64,000 bases of DNA from Scytalidium lignicola (lineage: Eukaryota > Ascomycota > Leotiomycetes): the NCBI GenBank assembly GCA_002812745.2, contig NCSJ02000188.1, forward strand, positions 1 to 64,000, read 5' to 3'. Positions 35,707 through 47,567 of this stretch are shown piece by piece. The position numbers were made by a program, and so were the translations under genes. Positions within the stretch are counted from its first letter, which is position 1. Every line of letters begins with the position of its first letter. The notes under the pieces were generated by a model. It ran no database searches, had not been told where the DNA came from, and saw only the letters and a list, made by a program, of their open reading frames with translations.

Positions 35707-37599
35707 ATGGATTATCACAATAATACGGATGGGCTTGCCAACCTAGAGAAGCTCGCGGAGAAGATATCTAGGACTCTCAATGGCAATCTCAATAGAGGGG
35801 TGCCAATTGTACTGGGTGAGAACGAGGCCTTTCGGTGGTGTTAGGTTGCTGACTTCCTAGTTCCGGGGTTCTCGGGCTGGGGTACACCCTTATTTGGTGC
35901 AATCAATTACTGGGGCGGCATTGAGAACCTGCCAGAGCAGCTCGCTGCTGAAGGTCACACTGTGATTGTGACTCCAATTGCACCCATATCTTCTAATTGG
36001 GAACGTGCGTGCGAGTTGTACGCTCAGCTCACATCTCCGAAGTACAACTAGCCGTATTATGGTTCCCGCACATTTAATAACCCAGATACAGATTCACAAT
36101 CTATGACTTAGAGGCAAAGAAATTTCCAGATCACCCTGATACCATTGATGTCGACTATGGGGAGAACTTTCCCAGGAAGCACGGGTATGTGAGAGTGGCA
36201 AGAGGCCGAAAAGCAGCAATTCTCTTCACTCAAAACCCCGGGGAGTGGGAAAACTGGGTCTGGAATGACCAAAATCCAGTTCATTTCGTTTGCCATTCGC
36301 AAGGAGGCAATACAGTCCGTTACCTGCTCCATCTTTTGGAACGCGGCTCACTGAGTCGGGACAATACTCCAACACACTCAAGATACTTCGAACAGCCGGG
36401 ACGCAGCAAGTGGGCTATTTCAGTCTTCACGATCGGGACCCCGCACAGAGGCACAACAGTCATAGATGTCCTGCACGACTTGTTTAAGGTAAGTTACCCT
36501 TACACGAATATCCAGCTAGTCTGATGTGAATCAGACCTCAAATTTGTCCGAAAAGACGAAATTAATCGGCCGTCTGTTTGCGACTCTGTCATTTAACGAT
36601 CCAAACGACCGAATTTATGACCTCCAACTTGACCATTGGGGGATCAAAAGATGCAATAGAGGACCATCTCAGAAAGAGACCTTTTCTGAGATGCGAACTC
36701 GACTAGAATCCATGACATGGCAATCAGAAGCCGGACCAGTACGCAAGTGGATTGAATCGAACCACAACGGATTCTATGACAACAGCATCTTGGGGGTAAA
36801 TGAATTGAATGATAAAACCATTCCGACTTCGTGTGAGATATATTACTTCAGTCTCTCCTTCAGCTGTGTGCAGAAATTCCCAAAACACTGGCCACCGTGG
36901 ACATTAGAAGCATTACAGCGTTTCCCCTTAACTATTGGTCGCTTTCTCACATCGATTCCACTCGTCGGCAACGTCGCCCAATTTTTGCAAGGAGTAGTCA
37001 AGGCGATTCCATTCGTCGGCAATCTTGTTCCTGACATACCTAAATTGAGCGCGCAGTTTGCCGAGGAAATATATAAGCTGATCCTTACTAATATCGCCAG
37101 TGTTGGAGGATGGCATATCATATCTACGCTAGTTAATCTTCAAGACGTTGTGAAATGGTCGGTCAACAGTGCTATCAATCCTTTTCTTGACCAAGTAGGT
37201 TATAATGTCAGAATTCCTGAGCCTGGAAATTATCTTCCCATCACAAGCATCTTTCCGCTTATGTTTGTGACAGCTTACGCTATGGGTGGTAAGAATTTAA
37301 GTGTTAATCAGAAACACGTGCTTGGGGAAGACGCTAGTAACTGGCACCTCAACGATGGGGTTGTGAACACGGAATCTATGAAAGGACCACTAAACCGGAA
37401 TGGAGATTTACCTAGCAACCGAAATCAAGAGCTCATTGCGGATGCCTGTGAATTTCCTCTGGGACAAGTCCACACCGCCAGAGGAAAGTATTGGCATTTC
37501 GGCGTCACCTCTGGCATAGACCACGCTGATGAGATAGGAATTTTTATTCAAGAGACCACGGTAAAGTTATATTGCAATACTAGCAAGAAAGCAGACTAA
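35707..37599 (+). CDS. Lipase, bacterial thermoalkalophilic (I.5)-like alpha/beta hydrolase
   Basis: Four exons: 35707-35815, 35861-36041, 36086-36488 and 36535-37599; introns of 45, 44, about 46 bp; 585 residues. The reaction is likely ester or triacylglycerol hydrolysis. Seen: VPGFSGWG oxyanion region, nucleophile elbow HFVCHSQGG (usual Gly replaced by Cys before HSQGG), and TIGTPHRGTTV. Later come WHLNDGVVNTESM, matching the NDG-V-N block with the acid residue, and GIDHADEIG with the probable catalytic His. Between them, about residues 335-375, a hydrophobic lid has a near-duplicated IPLVGNV / IPFVGNL pattern. No secretion signal is evident at the N-terminus. All exons join without stops. 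A 31-bp alternative to the third intron also keeps frame but is implausibly short. Confidence 0.82.
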
Positions 37600-38222
37600 T
37601 AATTCAAATTAGGCAAATGCGACAGTGAAAATGTACAAGGATCTGGTGGCCATTGTATCTCATCTTCCTCAAGCTAAAATACTATGAACACATTTGTTAA
37701 TTTAGACAATATTTTATTTTATTTGGACTGTGCACTAGCTCTCGAATCTTGGGCCAGGGCCAAAACCTTTCTTGCAGGTTTCAGATTATCATATATGCCC
37801 GGCTGCGTGAATATCAGCGCCTTGCCAGTAGAGACAAGGATTGTCAAGCAAAACATGCCCAGAATTACGTTGATCCATTCATATTATAAAATGTATCCCG
37901 TTCTCTCGTTATACTTATTAAAAGCCTCTGACATTGATAGTTAATTTCTGTACTCTACCTCCGTTCTCTTATTGATATGTTTATAAGTGCCTATTATAGT
38001 AATTTTTAGTTCACAAATAAACTCTTGGAGAAAGAAAGGAAAACATGAGTATGTTGGGTTAAAATAAGTTTTGGAGTTTAGATTTGTAAGAGCAACTAAG
38101 AAACTCTTCATATTCAATGTCATTATAAAAGTTGGCCTATTTATCTTCTATTAAATCATGTTTAGTAAAAACGATTCCTGGGTTCTGGGAACAGCGGTAT
38201 AGTTGACAACAACATCCAGTAA
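37600..38222. other. Spacer
   Basis: Sequence between the lipase and the MULE insertion. The ORF at 37684-37944 has no motif support. Confidence 0.35.
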
Positions 38223-38230
38223 CAAATATA

Positions 38231-40698
38231 GGCCTCAGCTAAATCTACTCCCGACCGCTGCAAAATCTACTCCCAACGCCGATAACGGCACAACCTCAGG
38301 CATTCCAAGTACTTTAAATTGCATACAAATTATTACTGTACTGAAAGTAGCATAAATGAATTGCGATTATCCTACTTACACCATACTACACCACCATTTA
38401 AAGTAACCGTCCAGGAACCTCCACTTCAATACATTCTTGGGTCTCATTCAACATTGCGCTGTCAGCTGAATTAGCTGACAACTCCATATAATCATCTTTG
38501 TGCACTGATGATATGCCTCTCATGTAACTTCTTTCGCGCATAGTTCCTGGCTCATATTGATCAATATGACCTTGCTCAAAGCGTGCCATAGCTATTTGGG
38601 TAGTTGATTGCAGTATATACAGCTGTTCCTTTGGTATTGGCGATAGATCTACAGCTGGAGGAGCTGTAGATGAAGGCAATTCGAATGCTGAAGGTAACCG
38701 TTTAGTATTAGACTCAGGGAGCTTTTTGCCTTGTCCTAAAGCACCCTTTGGCCTACCTTTACCGCGAATTACAAGTGGATCAAGCACTTGAATCAGTGGA
38801 GGCTCTTGAGTAATTTCAGGCGATCGGTAGTACAGCCAGTGTAGATGAATATCTTGGATCCGAACTGATCCTCCATCTTTAATTCTCTCCCAAATTGTAT
38901 GGTAACAAGGGAGGCCCATAGACTTCTGGATAGTACAATTGCATATTGAGGTTGGTGCGCCATGCTTTGGTAGCTTGCTTACCTCAAAATGAAGCTTTTG
39001 AAGTGCATATCCATGGATTTGACCAATCAATTCAGCAAATCGAGGAAGATTCACATTATGCTTAGGCCGTAGTTGATCTTGAGCTACAGCTTCAGTAATT
39101 CCTCGCTGCTGAGCACTCCAAAAAAGCTCTAATCGATCAAATACTCCATTTAAATCTCTAGTTGATTGTTGTAACCATGACTTTATAACTCCGTGGCATC
39201 CTTCAACTGAAGAGGTGACTAGCACACTAAAATGAAGGTGTTGGTCAACCCAATATCGCATCAATTTCTCCTTCCATGGAGTAAGCCATGTATTCATCAC
39301 ATAATTAACCGCTCTATGATCGAATTTCTTCAATTCAGCGAGATTCTCACTATAATCGCGCTCAGTTGTAGAGTTGAAAACATTGACACAAGCCTGTAAG
39401 AATGTATTAAACCCTGCATGGCGCTTCCAAACTCCATCCTCCTTCGTTGGACCAGGAAAATATTTCTTGGTTTTAGCCAATATATTCATGTTAACATGCC
39501 AACGGCAAAGGATATGAATAGACTTAAGAAACAATGAATCAATAGCTTTGATTAAAGCTAATTCTCTATCAGTAATTATAGAGTATGGCTGCTGAATTTG
39601 ATGAAGTTGCATCATCTCCTGGAGTTGACTAAGAACCCATTTGTAAGATTTCTCCGATTCATTCGACAAGAATGCTACTCCCACTTGAACTACTTTGTTC
39701 CCTCCTGTTATAGCACAAATATTAAGCAATGGCATATTAAATCGATTGGTTTTATAAGTGCAATCCATCAACAAAACGTCAGGGTTATGTTTCCAAAGAT
39801 CAAGTGCTGTAGGGTGGACAAATAACAATTCAGTGATGTTATTACTTGAATTAGTCTCATATGCTGAATTGAAATTGCGCTTTGCCAATTTGCACTTATT
39901 TTATTAGCAATCAACCAGAATTATATTTAGTTAACACATACAAAAGTAATTAAATTAGTGTTTTAGCTCCTAATTCTTGAATCCGAATTGATTGAGTTAT
40001 ATTTTTAATATCAGTGCTGGTTATCACAATATCAGGATAATTGATGTGCAAAACACTTAAAATTTGTGCATTCTTTATACCAGATTTTCATAAGGATTCA
40101 ATTTGATCGCGAACAGTTGAATCTAAAGAAGCAATTCTATGAGCTGAATAAGCTACAGGTGCTGCAGAAGCCATATGATTGTGTATAGCTTCTAAAACCT
40201 TAAGTGTCCACATTCCTGATTTTGCATCTTTAGTAGCTGATACTCTCATAGTACAACCACATTTCTTAGATCCTGAACCATTGCGCTGTTTAGTAGGATG
40301 AACAGTAGGCTTTTTGCCTTTCGCATTGTAGTCACCAGCGCGATCACAGTGATATACTACATGATTTGGCTTAGAACTTCGAGTGAGGAAGGCATATCCA
40401 TTTTCACGAGCATGCTTTTGAATTGCAGCTTTTAAAGTAGCAATATCAGCAAAAACAGCTTCTGGAGGTGGAGGACCACATGCAAAAGGTGGTTTGGTTG
40501 TCATTATTCCCCATATAGTAGTAAAAATGGTAGTAAGAGTACTCAGTAAAATAACAGTGAAAAATGTGCAAAATGTGCGATTCATTGGAGGATTAAGTGT
40601 TTCCTTACTAATTTGTATGTAAGCGCATGGTCCGTGGATGCCGTTATCGGCGTTGGGAGTAGATTTTGCAGCAGTCGGGAGTAGATTTAGCTGAGGCC
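38231..40698 (-). mobile_element. Complete Mutator-like (MULE/Hop-type) element
   Basis: About 60-bp terminal inverted repeats start GGCCTCAGCTAAATCTACTC at the left and match the inverted right end with about one difference. The 8-mer CAAATATA flanks both sides (38223-38230 and 40699-40706), fitting the 8-10 bp duplications of MULEs. Within the repeat, CTACTCCC occurs twice about 25 bp apart, as in transposase-binding subterminal repeats. The transposase occupies most of the interior on the minus strand. Its base composition is like the neighbouring genes, not AT-converted. Confidence 0.92.
38398..40504 (-). pseudogene. MULE transposase
   Basis: The first block starts at the ATG 40504 (MTTKPPFACGPPPPEAVFAD) and ends at 40088. 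It carries a FAR1/WRKY-GCM1-like zinc-binding N-terminus (YHCDRAGDYN, KKCGCTMRV, HNH). The second block (39888-38398) holds the MULE catalytic core: LLMDCTYKTNRF with the first Asp, ITDRELALIKAI with the second, LCRWHVNMN, VTSSVEGCH region with the Glu, and a SWIM-like CNC..GLPCYH finger. An AT-hook-like GKGRPKG follows. Between the blocks the first frame meets TGA (ESL-stop-KSG) at about 40088-40090 and then TAA. Both fit C-to-T changes. An intron with donor GTATGT may span part of the gap, but no fully in-phase join was found. Probably recently inactivated. Confidence 0.85.
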
Positions 40699-40706
40699 CA
40701 AATATA

Positions 40707-41069
40707 GCTTTGGCAAAGGCAACTGTTGGTATGCCGTAGTCGATGTTGATGAGATTGCTTCTATAAATACATTTGCGTCCGTGCATGCAATGGCTCATCT
40801 CATCCATCAACTAGAGAAGGTCTGCTGATCGTAAGTAGCTAATACTTTTTATTCAATTCGTTTTACCTGTAGGTTCGGATTTACTGCGCGACGCTCGGCT
40901 CTCCAAGGGGTCCTTCATAGTCATATAATAAGCTGAAATGTATTAATTAATAGGTTAAGTTTAATGCTCTCTATAATCCATACAGGTATTTTTAATAAAT
41001 TCAATTCAGTAAATTCATTAAGATATTTTAGTTTGCATATCCCTTATGTGAGACAAGCGTAGGATGCTT
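40707..41069. other. Spacer between MULE and DUF3112 gene
   Basis: No gene recognised. It lies just 3' of the membrane-protein gene, so it likely holds its terminator region. Confidence 0.35.
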
Positions 41070-42334
41070 TTAAGCTTTAAAGCGGTATACAAAGTTATTA
41101 AAAGTATTCAGAGAAAATGAAGATCCCCACGACTGTCTTCTCTGCGGCAGCGTACTGAGTGTTTCAGGACATCTAACTCCAAGTTTTCTCACTCTAAAGG
41201 CGTATATTAATATTTCTGAATTTCCAGTATCAATTGGCGGGCCTACAATCTTCGGCTGAAACCCTAGGTCGTGAATTGCCTCCCGTACCTGCTTCCGTGT
41301 AGGCAGATCTAGCAACCCCCTGAACCAGTCTTGTGTGCCGACTCCACGGCTTATGTTCATCTTGATCTCGAGTTCATCGATCCTAATATCCTTAAAAACC
41401 ATCTCGTTTGTTTCCAAAAGCAAGTAATCCCCTGGTCCTTTGCAACCATTTGGGACCCAGAAGCGTAAGTCAACGCGAAAAATGGCGTAAATAAACACAA
41501 CAGTGATTTCAAGAATGAAACCTGTAGTATAAAAAACACTTTTGCTGTTAATTTTTCCAGGCAGCTCTTTCGAGTGTTGTTGAATTGTAGCAATCAAACG
41601 CACAACAGCGCTAGCAAAGAGAATTACGGAAGCAAAAAACAAGATGATAACTTTAGATCGGAAACGCCCTATAGCAAATTTCTCAATGGGTGATGAAGTA
41701 GGAATTATAGTGGCTGGGGTAATAAGCAAAACTGGAAGAATTGAGAGAATCGTGGTATAACAAGCGCCAAACAGGAGAAGTCCATGGGTGACAGCAAGGA
41801 TTTTGAGATTGAGAGTAAAAAAGCTTAAAATAGTAAACACGATATTATATATTATAATTATTGGAATAGACGTAAAGATCAGAAGAAAAAATTTGTTAAG
41901 AAGTCGATTCCAACCGAATTTAGGATGAATTGCCCGAATAATACGTTGAGTAAAAACTACATTGATAGCAAACAACACAACAACACTGCAATATATTAAC
42001 TTTTAGATTTAAACTTAGAATTTTACTAAACTTACCCAGCGTTCTCAAATATCAAGGCTGCAAGAATGATACTACTGTTGTTGGGATAAAATGCCCACAC
42101 AACTCGCATTATACAAGTAGCTATTCTAACTATGCAAAAGTCGAATATCAAGCCTGACAAATGGAATTTATGTCCCTTTTTTGTATTAAAATGGTGAAGA
42201 GTAAAATGTATAACAGCTCCTAAGATGAAGAGAAATAGGAAGCATGCTGTAATTGGGACGTCGAGTGTAGGTGTCGGAACGCCACCTAGTATAGCTGTGG
42301 GTGGTGTAAGCGGGCCAACTGCGCGATAATTCAT
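41070..42334 (-). CDS. DUF3112 multi-helix membrane protein
   Basis: Exons 42334-42036 and 41985-41070 with a 50-bp intron; 404 residues. About seven hydrophobic helices. The start PLTPPTAILGGVPTPTLDVPITA, then KKGHKFHLSG, RIATCIMRVVWAFYPNN, and across the intron the segment leading into NVVFTQRIIRAIHPKFGW are hallmark blocks of the fungal DUF3112 family. Automatic pipelines sometimes label it family-C GPCR-like, without proof. The helical region ends with FRVDLRFWVPNG, and a cytoplasmic tail of about 120 residues carries GDYLLLETNEMVFKDIR. No lesions. Ligand or function unknown; a membrane sensor is only a guess from topology. Confidence 0.85.
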
Positions 42335-43431
42335 TATTGAAACAGTTCGATATAGATCATTTGTCAGTGTCCGGCCTCTCCCATTTACTATGAATATTTA
42401 ATGTGAAGTCGTTGGAGATAGTCTATAGATAACATATAAAATCATACACTTTGCAAGGGTAGCATCAATTATAGGGGGCACGACTATCACACCAGACAAC
42501 TGTGAATGCCCAAACAGCTACTTGGTTGCAAGGATAAATACTTCAACCCCTAGTCATTCTATCTGTTCCCTTGAAGGGGTTTGGCCAATATTATTGTTAG
42601 ATTTGAGGATTCTGAAGCTGGCATGATCCGGAACTTGCACCCTTGAAGTAATGCCCCTCTAAGAAAAACAATACGTAACATCTGACTACATAGATCTGGA
42701 TTTTCCGAGCCTTGCTTGTGGATACACCCACTCCCGTTTATTCGACCTCTGCAACTGTCAGAAGTCCGGTTTAAACTAGAGGAATCAATCCACTTTAAAT
42801 TTACGAATTTTACAAGTAGGCGTATATGTGTATATATGAAGTTGTTGAGAGTTTGAGGTAGAACTTGGAAACGACAGATCATGCTTTGCAGTTTCCTTGA
42901 GTCACGCTTAGATTCTTGTGCTGCCGTTTTTGAAGCAAAGCAGAAGTGCGGAGCTACACAAAAATAACTTTGTTTCAAATGGTAAAGGAATTATATGCCC
43001 ACTACGGTGGCCGAACGGTGTCCGGTCGAATTCCCCACTCACAAGCAATATGCCGAAGTGGAGCCAATAGGGCGGCATAATATTCTTTTAACAGAAACAC
43101 CGCCACATTTTAGGCTTAGTTAGCATAATAGAATTTCGTCATCGTCGTCGCCATCTATATAATATTGGAAAACGTTGTGGATATGATTACGTAGTTTGTC
43201 GGTGTTTCCTGCTGTTTGATTGGCTAGCCCGTCAGGGCTACTTAGACGCATCGAAATGGTCGGAGGACGTTTCAATATCCTGTGAGCGGAACAAGGAGCA
43301 CAGCGGAGCTTGTATTTAATATAGCGTACATCAGATCCTCAAACAAAGATAACAGCAATAGCTCATACAAGTTACGAAGATAATATCAACAAGATAATCC
43401 CCTCAGAAAGTCATTGATATAATCAATTACA
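42335..43431. other. Spacer between divergent genes
   Basis: Upstream regions of the DUF3112 gene (minus) and the Ayg1-like gene (plus). The ORF at 42559-42978 is unsupported. CGTCATCGTCGTCG-type triplets lie near 43140. No repeat ends found. Confidence 0.35.
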
Positions 43432-44930
43432 ATGGCGCAGAACAGCACAAAGTGGACCCTTGGGAAAGATTTCTTCACAAGGGGTGCACACCATGAATCT
43501 ATAAAAGATTTATGGGAAACGAAATGGAAATTTGCCGTGAGAAGCATCTTTCTTCCATCAATTTATTCTACTCAACTGATTAAACCTGCTTCACCACAAA
43601 TAGGCCCTCAAGAGTGTTTATCCCTTCCATGATGGAAAATTTGAAGACTTCGAACAGGTCTTTGCCCAGTTGATTGAGGTATGACTTTTAGAGTCGGCAT
43701 TCACATGTTCAATATAGCTATCGCTTGTTAAGACACTTTGCAGTCTAATATCAACGATGCATATTCTGATGCCTACACAGAGGCATTCTTTCCGACCTGT
43801 CGAAATCTAAGTAATGAGGTAGATATTGCCATCGTGACAAAGGATTTTGCAACTGCATCTAACCTCTATTTTCGGATTGCCGCACTTTATCGTATCTCAC
43901 GATTTCCAATAATAAACTCTGAGACGAAGAGAATAGCTTTCGAATATCAGAAAATAGCGTATATGAAAGCTGTGAACAGCTGGATCGATCCTATTCGGGA
44001 AGTACAAATTCCATATATTGCCGCTTCTGGCTCCAATCGCGTCGGCTTTCCCATCTACGTTCGAGTTCCATCAACTGCCTCTTCTAACAAACCAGTACCT
44101 GTAGTCATTCTCATTACTGGCTTGGATGGTTATCGTCCGGATAATACACAGCGTAGCCATGAGTTTCTGAAGAGAGGATGGGCTTCAGTAATTGTTGAAA
44201 TTCCAGGCACGGCAGACTCAGCAGCTGACCCCAGGGATGTCATGAGTCCAGACAGAGTATGGGACCGTGTCTTCGAATGGATGGATCAACAACACACTTT
44301 TGATATAAATAGAGTTGTTGCATGGGGTTTGAGTATGGGTGGATATTATGCGGTGCGGATTGCTCATACGCACAAAGCGAGATTGAGAGGAGTTATTGCT
44401 CAGGGAGCAGGTGTCCATCATTTCTTCGATAGAGAATGGCTGGACAAAGTGGATGATCATGAATACCCTTTTGAGTGAGTACAGAAATTGCGGTTGGTAA
44501 TATGAACTGACTTTTTAGTATCAATCCAGCATTCGCGCAGAAGTTCGGATACGATTGTGTTGAGAAGTTTAAAGAGCAATCACAGAAAAAGTTCTCACTG
44601 TTAGAAACTGGGATATTGCATAGGTCCTCTACTCAACTACTGCTTATCAACGTATGCACTCCCATTCTAATTTATACAGTGTATAGGCTAATTGTCTGAT
44701 GTAGGGAACTCATGATGGGTTGATGCCAGTTGAAGATTCTATACTTTGTCTTAAGTATGGTAATCCTAAGCATGCTAGGTAAGAAGAATTCTTCCCTTTC
44801 TGAGCTCCTTGATTATATTATAAGAATACGTTAATAAATTTGGAAACTTAGGATTTTCCCTGATTTACTACACATGGGTTATCCGGTTTCAAATGCGAGC
44901 ATATATCCTTGGATAGAAAAAATAATTTAA
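43432..44930 (+). pseudogene. Ayg1-like alpha/beta hydrolase, one frameshift
   Basis: Exons 43432-43678, 43744-44474, 44519-44651, 44705-44778 and 44852-44930; introns of 65, 44, 53 and 73 bp. Similar to Aspergillus Ayg1, which shortens a polyketide chain in DHN-melanin synthesis, and to other fungal polyketide or ester hydrolases. Seen: LWETKWKFAVRSIFLPSIY N-terminus, GLDGYRPD oxyanion region, nucleophile GLSMGGYYA, GTHDGLMP with the Asp, and FPDLLHMGYP with the His; the triad is complete. The first exon loses frame near 43616. After GPQEC the conserved YPFHDGKFEDFEQVF block is read only in another frame, one base more or two fewer. The exon-1 donor is in phase only in that second frame. This is either a true one-event pseudogene or a sequencing slip; everything after is intact. 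Confidence 0.78.
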
Positions 44931-46129
44931 ATTGAAGAGTTTAATATATTAAACTTTAAAAATGCTAGGGGGCTTTTTTTTATTTCAAAGATTTAACACC
45001 TATATGGTTTTTAGAAAGAAAAAAATTGAACAGTAAATTAATTGCGGTTAAAATAGAGGTGTGTTTGTAAGGGTAAGATTAGAAGGAGGACGTCTTTCCT
45101 AGACCTCAAAGCCACTAACGAGCTCACTCCCGTAGGTCTGTAGAATACATGCCTTTTTTTCAGCTATTTTCAGGATTTTCAAGGCTCACTCATACTCCAC
45201 CAAAATGCATCACTTTTATGGCTCGATTAGGAGTTGACCACCTATAATGCTTTATAGGTACATGAACTTAATGAACTTAATGCTTTTACTTTTTTATTAA
45301 TGTATTTATCTAATCTTATAATAGTTTTCCTCATTCCTCTATTATTATTACTTTTATCTTTACTTTAGTTATACGTTAATGTTATCATTAATACAATGAT
45401 TGTTTCATTCAACGTTAACACTCATTAATTAAGTTCATATCAAGTAAAATTAAAAGATATAATAATAATATAATATTATACTTTATTTAAAACTTTATAT
45501 AATTATTTTATAATTATTTTTAAACTATTTTTAAAGTATAATCAAGTTACGGCTGGCTTAAGTAACACTCGCGTCACAACAGTTATCAATTAATAATTAA
45601 ACATTATTGATTTATTAAAACCTTATATATTCAACTATTCTTTATAAAATTTAACAATTCTTAAAGTTAATTTAATTCATAGTTATATTATACGTTTTCA
45701 ATTATAAAATTTTAAATATACATGTGTGTTAATAATTAGTCATATGACAAGTACAATTAGTCATATGTGTATTAGTCCTAATCAGGTAGTGAGGAGTTTT
45801 ATCTGAAAAAATCACAAATTAACTTATGTAATAATCTCCATATTAAAGAGTATTTATAATTATCTTAAGTTCAAACAGCTTTAATTTAATTAAATTGAAG
45901 TGCAGATAATGAGTGTTAACCTTACAAGCTACAAGCTCAACAGGCTACAAGCTTTACAGGCTACAAGCTTTACAGGCTACAAGTTACAGAAGCAGTTAAC
46001 GGTTGTAAATATAATCATAAGGATTAATTCTTTTAATTTTTATCATGAATCAGATGTAATAATTGCTAAGCATTTGATTAATATTTGATATAAATAATAC
46101 ATACTCTCCTTACTAAAAATTAATTGCGT
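44931..46129. other. AT-rich margin of transposon island
   Basis: Composition changes abruptly after the hydrolase gene. No gene seen. It contains the 16-bp tandem repeats at 45.93 kb and many TAATTA-type runs, probably AT-converted repeat sequence beyond recognition. Confidence 0.45.
45929..45992. repeat. 16-bp tandem repeat, about four copies
   Basis: Unit CTACAAGCTTTACAGG repeats head to tail at 45929, 45945, 45961 and 45977. The first copy has CTCAACAGG and the last is degenerate. The array is bracketed by GTTAAC on both sides. No coding context. Confidence 0.75.
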
Positions 46130-46134
46130 AAATG

Positions 46135-46476
46135 TGTTACGGATCTTACCGTCACAGTCTAATAGGCGTTGAAGAATAGCCTATAGGGCGTCAGTGACCA
46201 ACAGGGGATGTTGAGTCACGTGACTTATGCAGGAGGTATACACTGGTATAAGGGGTATAAGGTTATACCGGGTTAGACCAGTTAGACTTGGAGTTATGGT
46301 ATATCTATATAAGAACATGCTCTCTAAGCTTTAGTTAGGAACCTCGTGTTCAACCTAAGTTACAACTCTACAATATACTTTACTATTCATAAAACTTCAG
46401 TCAGCTTGTTCCTACAGATAAACCTACAGAGTGACCAAGCCTACATCACGTGTTGGTGATTAGGGGTTCGGTAACA
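46135..46476 (+). mobile_element. Solo LTR with 5-bp target duplication
   Basis: Begins TGTTACGG and ends CGGTAACA, an inverted TGTTAC..GTAACA pair. It is flanked by AAATG at 46130-46134 and 46477-46481, so it is a complete solo LTR from recombination of a full element. A CTATATAAG promoter-like box lies inside, near 46307. It aligns over its whole length to the LTR at 58336-58670. Confidence 0.88.
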
Positions 46477-46481
46477 AAATG

Positions 46482-47173
46482 CTTAAGGTGTTAAACGTTA
46501 ATAAATCAGCAATGTTTATATTTAATATAAATTAAAACTTATATAGCTAGCCTAAGTACTACTTGCCTTACAATAATTTAAAATTCAATAGATTATAATA
46601 TACTTAAGCTTATAACGTTCTTTTAACTTGTTAATAAGCGCTTTACTAAATGTATATAACTTTCTTATTACCTCCTTATACTTTATACTTATAACCTTTT
46701 TCATAGTCTTAATCATGTATTAGAATGATAATTAATATTATAAAAGTAATTATGTTTTTGAAAGGAAAAGCTTGAAATTAGCCAGAAAAGGGCTTGTATT
46801 CTATAGACTTACAAGAGTAAGCTCGTAACAAACCTAGTCTTAAAAGTCTGTAGATTACAAGCTGTCAGGGTTGTCCGTACGTAGAGTGAAGAGAGACCAG
46901 GAGGCTGAAACATAATAGGAGACTAGCAGTGTGATAGCAGTTGGTTAGGTGTAGATTCGCTNTAAAACTCGGTGCTCTTCTAAAATTACAAGATTGATCT
47001 TTGACTCCTGTCAAAGAGAAGGGGAAACCCCCCTCTTTATAGATGGGAGTCAGCAGCTAAGGAGCGGCTAGGACTCAGACTACTATCCTTTTCCCCCCTT
47101 CACGTGATTAGTGCACTAAGGCCTTGACAAAACTGAAGGTAATAAAATGTTTCTAGAGCTTTTAACAGACAAA
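46482..47173. other. AT-rich spacer with candidate LTR at 46863-47133
   Basis: A GC-richer block at 46863-47133 starts TGTCAGGG and ends CCTTGACA, an LTR-like inverted pair. It contains a CTTTATAG box near 47035 within a hairpin-like GGGGAAACCCCCC. No matching flanking duplication was found, so it is a candidate only. The rest is A/T-rich without genes. Confidence 0.35.
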
Positions 47174-47325
47174 TCTAAGAGTGAATATACAAGACAAAGA
47201 CTTGAATCATGTCTTCAAGCAGCTTAGAATACTTTACCTGAAAGCTTGATTAATAATTTATATCAGAGTATGCTAGATAGAATTAAGGCTGTTATTACAG
47301 CAAATAAGTAGCATACCAAATATTA
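47174..47325 (+). pseudogene. Tc1/mariner transposase C-terminal remnant
   Basis: The frame reads SCLQAA-stop-NTLPESLINNLYQSM, then DRIKAVITANK-stop-HTKY. This is the tail of Tc1/mariner DDE transposases, where the stops sit at the Trp of the conserved W-x-x-LP and GWHTKY positions. TGG to TAG is a CpA-to-TpA change on the opposite strand. Only the last about 50 codons are visible. Confidence 0.65.
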
Positions 47326-47567
47326 AATACATTCTTAAAGGATTATTATTTTTTTTTTAATTTATTTTAAAACTTAAATATTAATCTGTTAATAAATTTA
47401 ATTAAAATCAAATTTATACTTAGAATAATAAAATTAAAGGGATTACAAAAGAGTAATATAAATATAAGATGTGAGGTAAAAAAAAATAAGCGAGAACTTG
47501 TTTCATAGTAATAGTTGGTAGGCGCTCAGACGGTGGGAAATTTTCGCTACCAACCACCCAGGGGGTA

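Noticed and set aside
36489..36519. 31-bp third intron in the lipase gene
   Set aside because: Frame is kept, but it is far shorter than the other introns; the 46-bp alternative ending at 36534 also keeps frame and matches the gene's 44-45 bp introns.
40505..40810. Extended N-terminus of the MULE ORF reading out of the element
   Set aside because: It crosses the terminal repeat at 40698 into flanking DNA, so the ATG at 40504 inside the element is the sensible start.
43005..43060. tRNA-like words (GGTGGCCGAACGG and GGTCGAATTCC)
   Set aside because: D-arm and T-arm-like pieces are too close; there is no room for an anticodon arm and no acceptor stem pairs.
45929..45992. CRISPR-like array
   Set aside because: Head-to-tail 16-bp units without spacers in a eukaryotic genome; an ordinary minisatellite.
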